From the NCBI GenBank assembly GCA_022605955.1, contig JAKCOZ010000083.1:62001-126000 (forward strand): 64,000 nucleotides of DNA. The letters run 5' to 3'. Numbering within the stretch: the stretch's first letter is position 1; every line of letters starts with the position of its first letter. Of the stretch, positions 1 to 12,000 are shown piece by piece. The notes below the pieces were generated by a model. The model was not told the origin of the DNA. It worked only from the letters and a program-made list of their open reading frames with translations, and made no database searches. Position numbers and translations under genes: made by a program. Source of the stretch: Rallus limicola (lineage: Eukaryota > Chordata > Aves > Gruiformes > Rallidae).

Positions 1-3000
1 AGAAAAGCACCGTAGGAGGTTCCAGGCATGTTCCCTCTTTCCAGGCAAAGGAAAAGGCTGAGAGCCAAAGTGACAGGGTCTGCTTGTGAGTCCTGTTAGG
101 AGGTTTCAGACAAGCTATGCCTTTCATGCCTAGCTTCTTTACTTTGGGAGTTATTGCTGGACGTTTAGCATGTTTTGAACTGCAGTCTGCTAGGGCCGAG
201 AAAAGCACCGTAGGAGGTTCCAGGCATGTTCCCTCTTTCCAGGCAAAGGAAAAGGCTGAGAGCCAAAGTGACAGGGTCTGCTTGTGTGTCCTGTTAGGAG
301 TTTCAGGCAAGCTATGCCTTTCAGTCCTAGCTTCTTTACTTTGGGAGTTATTGCTGGACGTTTAGCATGTTTTGAACTGCAGTCTGCTAGGGCCGAGAAA
401 AGCACCGTAGGAGGTTCCAGGCATGTTCCCTCTTTCCAGGCAAAGGAAAAGGCTGAGAGCCAAAGTGACAGGGTCTGCTTGTGTGTCCTGTTAGGAGGTT
501 TCAGACAAGCTATGCCTTTCAGTCCTAGCTTCTTTACTTTGGGAGTTATTGCTGGACGTTTAGCATGTTTTGAACTGCAGTCCGCTAGGGCCGAGAAAAG
601 CACCGTAGGAGGTTCCAGGCATGTTCCCTCTTTCCAGGCAAAGGAAAAGGCTGAGAGCCAAAGTGACAGGGTCTGCTTGTGAGTCCTGTTAGGAGGTTTC
701 AGACAAGCTATGCCTTTCATGCCTAGCTTCTTTACTTTGGGAGTTATTGCTGGACGTTTAGCATGTTTTGAACTGCAGTCTGCTAGGGCCGAGAAAAGCA
801 CCGTAGGAGGTTCCAGGCATGTTCCCTCTTTCCAGGCAAAGGAAAAGGCTGAGAGCCAAAGTGACAGGGTCTGCTTGTGTGTCCTGTTAGGAGGTTTCAG
901 ACAAGCTATGCCTTTCATGCCTAGCTTCTTTACTTTGGGAGTTATTGCTGGACGTTTAGCATGTTTTGAACTGCAGTCTGCTAGCGCCGAGAAAAGCACC
1001 GTAGGAGGTTCCAGGCATGTTCCCTCTTTCCAGGCAAAGGAAAAGGCTGAGAGCCAAAGTGACAGGGTCTGCTTGTGAGTCCTGTTAGGAGGTTTCAGAC
1101 AAGCTATGCCTTTCATGCCTAGCTTCTTTACTTTGGGAGTTATTGCTGGACGTTTAGCATGTTTTGAACTGCAGTCTGCTAGGGCCGAGAAAAGCACCGT
1201 AGGAGGTTCCAGGCATGTTCCCTCTTTCCAGGCAAAGGAAAAGGCTGAGAGCCAAAGTGACAGGGTCTGCTTGTGTGTCCTGTTAGGAGGTTTCAGACAA
1301 GCTATGCCTTTCAGTCCTAGCTTCTTTACTTTGGGAGTTATTGCTGGACGTTTAGCATGTTTTGAACTGCAGTCTGCTAGGGCCGAGAAAAGCACCGTAG
1401 GAGGTTCCAGGCATGTTCCCTCTTTCCAGGCAAAGGAAAAGGCTGAGAGCCAAAGTGACAGGGTCTGCTTGTGAGTCCTGTTAGGAGGTTTCAGACAAGC
1501 TATGCCTTTCAGGCCTAGCTTCTTTACTTTGGGAGTTATTGCTGGACGTTTAGCATGTTTTGAACTGCAGTCTGCTAGGGCCGAGAAAAGCACCGTAGGA
1601 GGTTCCAGGCATGTTCCCTCTTTCCAGGCAAAGGAAAAGGCTGAGAGCCAAAGTGACAGGGTCTGCTTGTGTGTCCTGTTAGGAGGTTTCAGACAAGCTA
1701 TGCCTTTCAGGCCTAGCTTCTTTACTTTGGGAGTTATTGCTGGACGTTTAGCATGTTTTGAACTGCAGTCTGCTAGGGACGAGAAAAGCACCGTAGGAGG
1801 TTCCAGGCATGTTCCCTCTTTCCAGGCAAAGGAAAAGGCTGAGAGCCAAAGTGACAGGGTCTGCTTGTGTGTCCTGTTAGGAGGTTTCAGACAAGCTATG
1901 CCTTTCATGCCTAGCTTCTTTACTTTGGGAGTTATTGCTGGACGTTTAGCATGTTTTGAACTGCAGTCTGCTAGGGCCGAGAAAAGCACCGTAGGAGGTT
2001 CCAGGCATGTTCCCTCTTTCCAGGCAAAGGAAAAGGCTGAGAGCCAAAGTGACAGGGTCTGCTTGTGTGTCCTGTTAGGAGGTTTCAGACAAGCTATGCC
2101 TTTCATGCCTAGCTTCTTTACTTTGGGAGTTATTGCTGGACGTTTAGCATGTTTTGAACTGCAGTCTGCTAGGGCCGAGAAAAGCACCGTAGGAGGTTCC
2201 AGGCATGTTCCCTCTTTCCAGGCAAAGGAAAAGGCTGAGAGCCAAAGTGACAGGGTCTGCTTGTGTGTCCTGTTAGGAGGTTTCAGACAAGCTATGCCTT
2301 TCAGGCCTAGCTTCTTTACTTTGGGAGTTATTGCTGGACGTTTAGCATGTTTTGAACTGCAGTCTGCTAGGGCCGAGAAAAGCACCGTAGGAGGTTCCAG
2401 GCATGTTCCCTCTTTCCAGGCAAAGGAAAAGGCTGAGAGCCAAAGTGACAGGGTCTGCTTGTGTGTCCTGTTAGGAGGTTTCAGACAAGCTATGCCTTTC
2501 AGTCCTAGCTTCTTTACTTTGGGAGTTATTGCTGGACGTTTAGCATGTTTTGAACTGCAGTCTGCTAGGGCCGAGAAAAGCACCGTAGGAGGTTCCAGGC
2601 ATGTTCCCTCTTTCCAGGCAAAGGAAAAGGCTGAGAGCCAAAGTGACAGGGTCTGCTTGTGTGTCCTGTTAGGAGGTTTCAGACAAGCTATGCCTTTCAG
2701 GCCTAGCTTCTTTACTTTGGGAGTTATTGCTGGACGTTTAGCATGTTTTGAACTGCAGTCTGCTAGGGCCGAGAAAAGCACCGTAGGAGGTTCCAGGCAT
2801 GTTCCCTCTTTCCAGGCAAAGGAAAAAGCTGAGAGCCAAAGTGACAGGGTCTGCTTGTGTGTCCTGTTAGGAGGTTTCAGACAAGCTATGCCTTTCAGTC
2901 CTAGCTTCTTTACTTTGGGAGTTATTGCTGGACGTTTAGCATGTTTTGAACTGCAGTCTGCTAGGGCCGAGAAAAGCACCGTAGGAGGTTCCAGGCATGT

Positions 3001-6000
3001 TCCCTCTTTCCAGGCAAAGGAAAAGGCTGAGAGCCAAAGTGACAGGGTCTGCTTGTGTGTCCTGTTAGGAGGTTTCAGACAAGCTATGCCTTTCAGTCCT
3101 AGCTTCTTTACTTTGGGAGTTATTGCTGGACGTTTAGCATGTTTTGAACTGCAGTCTGCTCTGGCCGAGAAAAGCACCGTAGGAGGTTCCAGGCATGTTC
3201 CCTCTTTCCAGGCAAAGGAAAAGGCTGAGAGCAAAAGTGACAGGGTCTGCTTGTGTGTCCTGTTAGGAGGTTTCAGACAAGCTATGCCTTTCAGTCCTAG
3301 CTTCTTTACTTTGGGAGTTATTGCTGGACGTTTAGCATGTTTTGAACTGCAGTCTGCTAGGGCCGAGAAAAGCACCGTAGGAGGTTCCAGGCATGTTCCC
3401 TCTTTCCAGGCAAAGGAAAAGGCTGAGAGCCAAAGTGACAGGGTCTGCTTGTGTGTCCTGTTAGGAGGTTTCAGACAAGCTATGCCTTTCAGTCCTAGCT
3501 TCTTTACTTTGGGAGTTATTGCTGGACATTTAGCATGTTTTGAACTGCAGTCTGCTAGGGCCGAGAAAAGCACCGTAGGAGGTTCCAGGCATGTTCCCTC
3601 TTTCCAGGCAAAGGAAAAGGCTGAGAGCAAAAGTGACAGGGTCTGCTTGTGTGTCCTGTTAGGAGGTTTCAGACAAGCTATGCCTTTCATGCCTAGCTTC
3701 TTTACTTTGGGAGTTATTGCTGGACGTTTAGCATGTTTTGAACTGCAGTCTGCTAGGGCCGAGAAAAGCACCGTAGGAGGTTCCAGGCATGTTCCCTCTT
3801 TCCAGGCAAAGGAAAAGGCTGAGAGCCAAAGTGACAGGGTCTGCTTGTGTGTCCTGTTAGGAGGTTTCAGACAAGCTATGCCTTTCATGCCTAGCTTCTT
3901 TACTTTGGGAGTTATTGCTGGACGTTTAGCATGTTTTGAACTGCAGTCTGCTAGGGCCGAGGAAAGCACTGTAGGAGGTAGCAGGTATGTTCCTTCTTTC
4001 CAGGCAAAGGAAAAGGCTGAGAGCCAAAGTGACAGGGTCTGCTTGTGTGTCCTGTTATGAGGTTTCAGACAAGCTATGCCTTTCAGTCCTAGCTTCTTTA
4101 CTTTGGGAGTTATTGCTGGACGTTTAGCATGTTTTGAACTGCAGTCTGCTAGGGCCGAGAAAAGCACCGTAGGAGGTTCCAGGCATGTTCCCTCTTTCCA
4201 GGCAAAGGAAAAGGCTGAGAGCCAAAGTGACAGGGTCTGCTTGTGTGTCCTGTTAGGAGGTTTCAGACAAGCTATGCCTTTCATGCCTAGCTTCTTTACT
4301 TTGGGAGTTATTGCTGGACGTTTAGCATGTTTTGAACTGCAGTCTGCTAGGGCCGAGAAAAGCACCATAGGAGGTTCCAGGCATGTTCCCTCTTTCCAGG
4401 CAAAGGAAAAGGCTGAGAGCCAAAGTGACAGGGTCTGCTTGTGTGTCCTGTTAGGAGGTTTCAGACAAGCTATGCCTTTCATGCCTAGCTTCTTTACTTT
4501 GGGAGTTATTGCTGGACGTTTAGCATGTTTTGAACTGCAGTCTGCTAGGGCCGAGAAAAGCACCGTAGGAGGTTCCAGGCATGTTCCCTCTTTCCAGGCA
4601 AAGGAAAAGGCTGAGAGCCAAAGTGACAGGGTCTGCTTGTGTGTCCTGTTAGGAGGTTTCAGACAAGCTATGCCTTTCAGTCCTAGCTTCTTTACTTTGG
4701 GAGTTATTGCTGGACGTTTAGCATGTTTTGAACTGCAGTCTGCTAGGGCCGAGAAAAGCACCGTAGGAGGTTCCAGGCATGTTCCCTCTTTCCAGGCAAA
4801 GGAAAAGGCTGAGAGCCAAAGTGACAGGGTCTGCTTGTGTGTCCTGTTAGGAGGTTTCAGACAAGCTATGCCTTTCAGTCGTAGCTTCTTTACTTTGGGA
4901 GTTATTGCTGGACGTTTAGCATGTTTTGAACTGCAGTCTGCTAGGGCCGAGAAAAGCACCGTAGGAGGTTCCAGGCATGTTCCCTCTTTCCAGGCAAAGG
5001 AAAAGGCTGAGAGCCAAAGTGACAGGGTCTGCTTGTGAGTCCTGTTAGGAGGTTTCAGACAAGCTATGCCTTTCATGCCTAGCTTCTTTACTTTGGGAGT
5101 TATTGCTGGACGTTTAGCATGTTTTGAACTGCAGTCTGCTAGGGCCGAGAAAAGCACCGTAGGAGGTTCCAGGCATGTTCCCTCTTTCCAGGCAAAGGAA
5201 AAGGCTGAGAGCCAAAGTGACAGGGTCTGCTTGTGTGTCCTGTTAGGAGGTTTCAGACAAGCTATGCCTTTCAGTCCTAGCTTCTTTACTTTGGGAGTTA
5301 TTGCTGGACGTTTAGCATGTTTTGAACTGCAGTCTGCTAGGGCCGAGAAAAGCACCGTAGGAGGTTCCAGGCATGTTCCCTCTTTCCAGGCAAAGGAAAA
5401 GGCTGAGAGCCAAAGTGACAGGGTCTGCTTGTGTGTCCTGTTAGGAGGTTTCAGGCAAGCTATGCCTTTCAGTCCTAGCTTCTTTACTTTGGGAGTTATT
5501 GCTGGACGTTTAGCATGTTTTGAACTGCAGTCTGCTAGGGCCGAGAAAAGCACCGTAGGAGGTTCCAGGCATGTTCCCTCTTTCCAGGCAAAGGAAAAGG
5601 CTGAGAGCCAAAGTGACAGGGTCTGCTTGTGTGTCCTGTTAGGAGGTTTCAGACAAGCTATGCCTTTAATGCCTAGCTTCTTTACTTTGGGAGTTATTGC
5701 TGGACGTTTAGCATGTTTTGAACTGCAGTCCGCTAGGGCCGAGAAAAGCACCGTAGGATGTTCCAGGCATGTTCCCTCTTTCCAGGCAAAGGAAAAGGCT
5801 GAGAGCCAAAGTTACAGGGTCTGCTTGTGAGTCCTGTTAGGAGGTTTCAGACAAGCTATGCCTTTCATGCCTAGCTTCTTTACTTTGGGAGTTATTGCTG
5901 GACGTTTAGCATGTTTTGAACTGCAGTCTGCTAGGGCCGAGAAAAGCACCGTAGGAGGTTCCAGGCATGTTCCCTCTTTCCAGGCAAAGGAAAAGGCTGA

Positions 6001-9000
6001 GAGCCAAAGTGACAGGGTCTGCTTGTGTGTCCTGTTAGGAGGTTTCAGACAAGCTATGCCTTTCATGCCTAGCTTCTTTACTTTGGGAGTTATTGCTGGA
6101 CGTTTAGCATGTTTTGAACTGCAGTCTGCTAGGGCCGAGAAAAGCACCGTAGGAGGTTCCAGGCATGTTCCCTCTTTCCAGGCAAAGGAAAAGGCTGAGA
6201 GCCAAAGTGACAGGGTCTGCTTGTGTGTCCTGTTAGGAGGTTTCAGACAAGCTATGCCTTTCAGTCCTAGCTTCTTTACTTTGGGAGTTATTGCTGGACG
6301 TTTAGCATGTTTTGAACTGCAGTCTGCTAGGGCCGAGAAAAGCACCGTAGGAGGTTCCAGGCATGTTCCCTCTTTCCAGGCAAAGGAAAAGGCTGAGAGC
6401 CAAAGTGACAGGGTCTGCTTGTGTGTCCTGTTAGGAGGTTTCAGACAAGCTATGCCTTTAATGCCTAGCTTCTTTACTTTGGGAGTTATTGCTGGACGTT
6501 TAGCATGTTTTGAACTGCAGTCTGCTAGGGCCGAGAAAAGCACCGTAGGAGGTTCCAGGCATGTTCCCTCTTTCCAGGCAAAGGAAAAGGCTGAGAGCCA
6601 AAGTGACAGGGTCTGCTTGTGTGTCCTGTTAGGAGGTTTCAGACAAGCTATGCCTTTCATGCCTAGCTTCTTTACTTTGGGAGTTATTGCTGGACGTTTA
6701 GCATGTTTTGAACTGCAGTCTGCTAGGGCCGAGAAAAGCACCGTAGGAGGTTCCAGGCATGTTCCCTCTTTCCAGGCAAAGGAAAAGGCTGAGAGCCAAA
6801 GTGACAGGGTCTGCTTGTGTGTCCTGTTAGGAGGTTTCAGACAAGCTATGCCTTTAATGCCTAGCTTCTTTACTTTGGGAGTTATAGCTGGACGTTTAGC
6901 ATGTTTTGAACTGCAGTCCGCTAGGGCCGAGAAAAGCACCGTAGGAGGTTCCAGGCATGTTCCCTCTTTCCAGGCAAAGGAAAAGGCTGAGAGCCAAAGT
7001 TACAGGGTCTGCTTGTGAGTCCTGTTAGGAGGTTTCAGACAAGCTATGCCTTTCATGCCTAGCTTCTTTACTTTGGGAGTTATTGCTGGACGTTTAGCAT
7101 GTTTTGAACTGCAGTCTGCTAGGGCCGAGAAAAGCACCGTAGGAGGTTCCAGGCATGTTCCCTCTTTCCAGGCAAAGGAAAAGGCTGAGAGCCAAAGTGA
7201 CAGGGTCTGCTTGTGTGTCCTGTTAGGAGGTTTCAGACAAGCTATGCCTTTCATGCCTAGCTTCTTTACTTTGGGAGTTATTGCTGGACGTTTAGCATGT
7301 TTTGAACTGCAGTCTGCTAGGGCCGAGAAAAGCACCGTAGGAGGTTCCAGGCATGTTCCCTCTTTCCAGGCAAAGGAAAAGGCTGAGAGCCAAAGTGACA
7401 GGGTCTGCTTGTGTGTCCTGTTAGGAGGTTTCAGACAAGCTATGCCTTTCAGTCCTAGCTTCTTTACTTTGGGAGTTATTGCTGGACGTTTAGCATGTTT
7501 TGAACTGCAGTCTGCTAGGGCCGAGAAAAGCACCGTAGGAGGTTCCAGGCATGTTCCCTCTTTCCAGGCAAAGGAAAAGGCTGAGAGCCAAAGTGACAGG
7601 GTCTGCTTGTGTGTCCTGTTAGGAGGTTTCAGACAAGCTATGCCTTTAATGCCTAGCTTCTTTACTTTGGGAGTTATTGCTGGACGTTTAGCATGTTTTG
7701 AACTGCAGTCTGCTAGGGCCGAGAAAAGCACCGTAGGAGGTTCCAGGCATGTTCCCTCTTTCCAGGCAAAGGAAAAGGCTGAGAGCCAAAGTGACAGGGT
7801 CTGCTTGTGAGTCCTGTTAGGAGGTTTCAGACAAGCTATGCCTTTCATGCCTAGCTTCTTTACTTTGGGAGTTATTGCTGGACGTTTAGCATGTTTTGAA
7901 CTGCAGTCTGCTAGGGCCGAGAAAAGCACCGTAGGAGGTTCCAGGCATGTTCCCTCTTTCCAGGCAAAGGAAAAGGCTGAGAGCCAAAGTGACAGGGTCT
8001 GCTTGTGTGTCCTGTTAGGAGGTTTCAGACAAGCTATGCCTTTCAGTCCTAGCTTCTTTACTTTGGGAGTTATTGCTGGACGTTTAGCATGTTTTGAACT
8101 GCAGTCTGCTAGGGCCGAGAAAAGCACCGTAGGAGGTTCCAGGCATGTTCCCTCTTTCCAGGCAAAGGAAAAGGCTGAGAGCCAAAGTGACAGGGTCTGC
8201 TTGTGAGTCCTGTTAGGAGGTTTCAGACAAGCTATGCCTTTCATGCCTAGCTTCTTTACTTTGGGAGTTATTGCTGGACGTTTAGCATGTTTTGAACTGC
8301 AGTCTGCTAGGGCCGAGAAAAGCACCGTAGGAGGTTCCAGGCATGTTCCCTCTTTCCAGGCAAAGGAAAAGGCTGAGAGCCAAAGTGACAGGGTCTGCTT
8401 GTGTGTCCTGTTAGGAGGTTTCAGACAAGCTATGCCTTTCAGTCCTAGCTTCTTTACTTTGGGAGTTATTGCTGGACGTTTAGCATGTTTTGAACTGCAG
8501 TCTGCTAGGGCCGAGAAAAGCACCGTAGGAGGTTCCAGGCATGTTCCCTCTTTCCAGGCAAAGGAAAAGGCTGAGAGCCAAAGTGACAGGGTCTGCTTGT
8601 GTGTCCTGTTAGGAGGTTTCAGGCAAGCTATGCCTTTCAGTCCTAGCTTCTTTACTTTGGGAGTTATTGCTGGACGTTTAGCATGTTTTGAACTGCAGTC
8701 TGCTAGGGCCGAGAAAAGCACCGTAGGAGGTTCCAGGCATGTTCCCTCTTTCCAGGCAAAGGAAAAGGCTGAGAGCCAAAGTGACAGGGTCTGCTTGTGT
8801 GTCCTGTTAGGAGGTTTCAGACAAGCTATGCCTTTAATGCCTAGCTTCTTTACTTTGGGAGTTATTGCTGGACGTTTAGCATGTTTTGAACTGCAGTCCG
8901 CTAGGGCCGAGAAAAGCACCGTAGGAGGTTCCAGGCATGTTCCCTCTTTCCAGGCAAAGGAAAAGGCTGAGAGCCAAAGTTACAGGGTCTGCTTGTGAGT

Positions 9001-12000
9001 CCTGTTAGGAGGTTTCAGACAAGCTATGCCTTTCATGCCTAGCTTCTTTACTTTGGGAGTTATTGCTGGACGTTTAGCATGTTTTGAACTGCAGTCTGCT
9101 AGGGCCGAGAAAAGCACCGTAGGAGGTTCCAGGCATGTTCCCTCTTTCCAGGCAAAGGAAAAGGCTGAGAGCCAAAGTGACAGGGTCTGCTTGTGTGTCC
9201 TGTTAGGAGGTTTCAGACAAGCTATGCCTTTCATGCCTAGCTTCTTTACTTTGGGAGTTATTGCTGGACGTTTAGCATGTTTTGAACTGCAGTCTGCTAG
9301 GGCCGAGAAAAGCACCGTAGGAGGTTCCAGGCATGTTCCCTCTTTCCAGGCAAAGGAAAAGGCTGAGAGCCAAAGTGACAGGGTCTGCTTGTGAGTCCTG
9401 TTAGGAGGTTTCAGACAAGCTATGCCTTTCATGCCTAGCTTCTTTACTTTGGGAGTTATTGCTGGACGTTTAGCATGTTTTGAACTGCAGTCTGCTAGGG
9501 CCGAGAAAAGCACCGTAGGAGGTTCCAGGCATGTTCCCTCTTTCCAGGCAAAGGAAAAGGCTGAGAGCCAAAGTGACAGGGTCTGCTTGTGTGTCCTGTT
9601 AGGAGGTTTCAGACAAGCTATGCCTTTCAGTCCTAGCTTCTTTACTTTGGGAGTTATTGCTGGACGTTTAGCATGTTTTGAACTGCAGTCTGCTAGGGCC
9701 GAGAAAAGCACCGTAGGAGGTTCCAGGCATGTTCCCTCTTTCCAGGCAAAGGAAAAGGCTGAGAGCCAAAGTGACAGGGTCTGCTTGTGAGTCCTGTTAG
9801 GAGGTTTCAGACAAGCTATGCCTTTCATGCCTAGCTTCTTTACTTTGGGAGTTATTGCTGGACGTTTAGCATGTTTTGAACTGCAGTCTGCTAGGGCCGA
9901 GAAAAGCACCGTAGGAGGTTCCAGGCATGTTCCCTCTTTCCAGGCAAAGGAAAAGGCTGAGAGCCAAAGTGACAGGGTCTGCTTGTGTGTCCTGTTAGGA
10001 GGTTTCAGACAAGCTATGCCTTTCAGGCCTAGCTTCTTTACTTTGGGAGTTATTGCTGGACGTTTAGCATGTTTTGAACTGCAGTCTGCTAGGGCCGAGA
10101 AAAGCACCGTAGGAGGTTCCAGGCATGTTCCCTCTTTCCAGGCAAAGGAAAAGGCTGAGAGCCAAAGTGACAGGGTCTGCTTGTGTGTCCTGTTAGGAGG
10201 TTTCAGACAAGCTATGCCTTTCATGCCTAGCTTCTTTACTTTGGGAGTTATTGCTGGACGTTTAGCATGTTTTGAACTGCAGTCTGCTAGGGCCGAGAAA
10301 AGCACCGTAGGAGGTTCCAGGCATGTTCCCTCTTTCCAGGCAAAGGAAAAGGCTGAGAGCCAAAGTGACAGGGTCTGCTTGTGTGTCCTGTTAGGAGGTT
10401 TCAGACAAGCTATGCCTTTCATGCCTAGCTTCTTTACTTTGGGAGTTATTGCTGGACGTTTAGCATGTTTTGAACTGCAGTCTGCTAGGGCCAAGAAAAG
10501 CACCGTAGGAGGTTCCAGGCATGTTCCCTCTTTCCAGGCAAAGGAAAAGGCTGAGAGCCAAAGTGACAGGGTCTGCTTGTGTGTCCTGTTAGGAGGTTTC
10601 AGACAAGCTATGCCTTTCAGTCCTAGCTTCTTTACTTTGGGAGTTATTGCTGGACGTTTAGCATGTTTTGAACTGCAGTCTGCTAGGGCCGAGAAAAGCA
10701 CCGTAGGAGGTTCCAGGCATGTTCCCTCTTTCCAGGCAAAGGAAAAGGCTGAGAGCCAAAGTGACAGGGTCTGCTTGTGTGTCCTGTTAGGAGGTTTCAG
10801 ACAAGCTATGCCTTTCAGTCCTAGCTTCTTTACTTTGGGAGTTATTGCTGGACGTTTAGCATGTTTTGAACTGCAGTCTGCTAGGGCCGAGAAAAGCACC
10901 GTAGGAGGTTCCAGGCATGTTCCCTCTTTCCAGGCAAAGGAAAAGGCTGAGAGCCAAAGTGACAGGGTCTGCTTGTGTGTCCTGTTAGGAGGTTTCAGAC
11001 AAGCTATGCCTTTCATGCCTAGCTTCTTTACTTTGGGAGTTATTGCTGGACGTTTAGCATGTTTTGAACTGCAGTCTGCTAGCGCCGAGAAAAGCACCGT
11101 AGGAGGTTCCAGGCATGTTCCCTCTTTCCAGGCAAAGGAAAAGGCTGAGAGCAAAAGTGACAGGGTCTTCTTGTGTGTCCTGTTAGGAGGTTTCAGACAA
11201 GCTATGCCTTTCATGCCTAGCTTCTTTACTTTGGGAGTTATTGCTGGACGTTTAGCATGTTTTGAACTGCAGTCTGCTAGGGCCGAGAAAAGCACCGTAG
11301 GAGGTTCCAGGCATGTTCCCTCTTTCCAGGCAAAGGAAAAGGCTGAGAGCCAAAGTGACAGGGTCTGCTTGTGTGTCCTGTTAGGAGGTTTCAGACAAGC
11401 TATGCTTTCAGGCCTAGCTTCTTTACTTTGGGAGTTATTGCTGGACGTTTAGCATGTTTTGAACTGCAGTCTGCTAGGGCCGAGGAAAGCACCGTAGGAG
11501 GTAGCAGGTATGTTCCTTCTTTCCAGGCAAAGGAAAAGGCTGAGAGCCAAAGTGACAGGGTCTGCTTGTGTGTCCTGTTATGAGGTTTCAGACAAGCTAT
11601 GCCTTTCAGTCCTAGCTTCTTTACTTTGGGAGTTATTGCTGGACGTTTAGCATGTTTTGAACTGCAGTCTGCTAGGGCCGAGAAAAGCACCGTAGGAGGT
11701 TCCAGGCATGTTCCCTCTTTCCAAACAAAGGAAAAGGCTGAGAGCCAAAGTGACAGGGTCTGCTTGTGTGTCCTGTTAGGAGGTTTCAGACAAGCTATGC
11801 CTTTCAGTCCTAGCTTCTTTACTTTGGGAGTTATTGCTGGACGTTTAGCATGTTTTGAACTGCAGTCTGCTAGGGCCGAGAAAAGCACCGTAGGAGGTTC
11901 CAGGCATGTTCCCTCTTTCCAGGCAAAGGAAAAGGCTGAGAGCCAAAGTGACAGGGTCTGCTTGTGTGTCCTGTTAGGAGGTTTCAGACAAGCTATGCCT

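Noticed and set aside
1502..4060. Plus-strand ORFs of the satellite (852 codons here, others of 122-991)
   Set aside because: They are fragments of one repeated frame cut wherever a unit carries the TGA variant or a one-base deletion. Starts and ends follow unit boundaries, not gene signals.
190..5751. Giant minus-strand ORF of 1853 codons, with similar ones across the array (up to 2862 codons)
   Set aside because: It is pure 66-codon repetition of the satellite, open on the opposite strand too. There is no gene structure, no unique sequence and no recognisable domain, and breaks come from random single-base changes.
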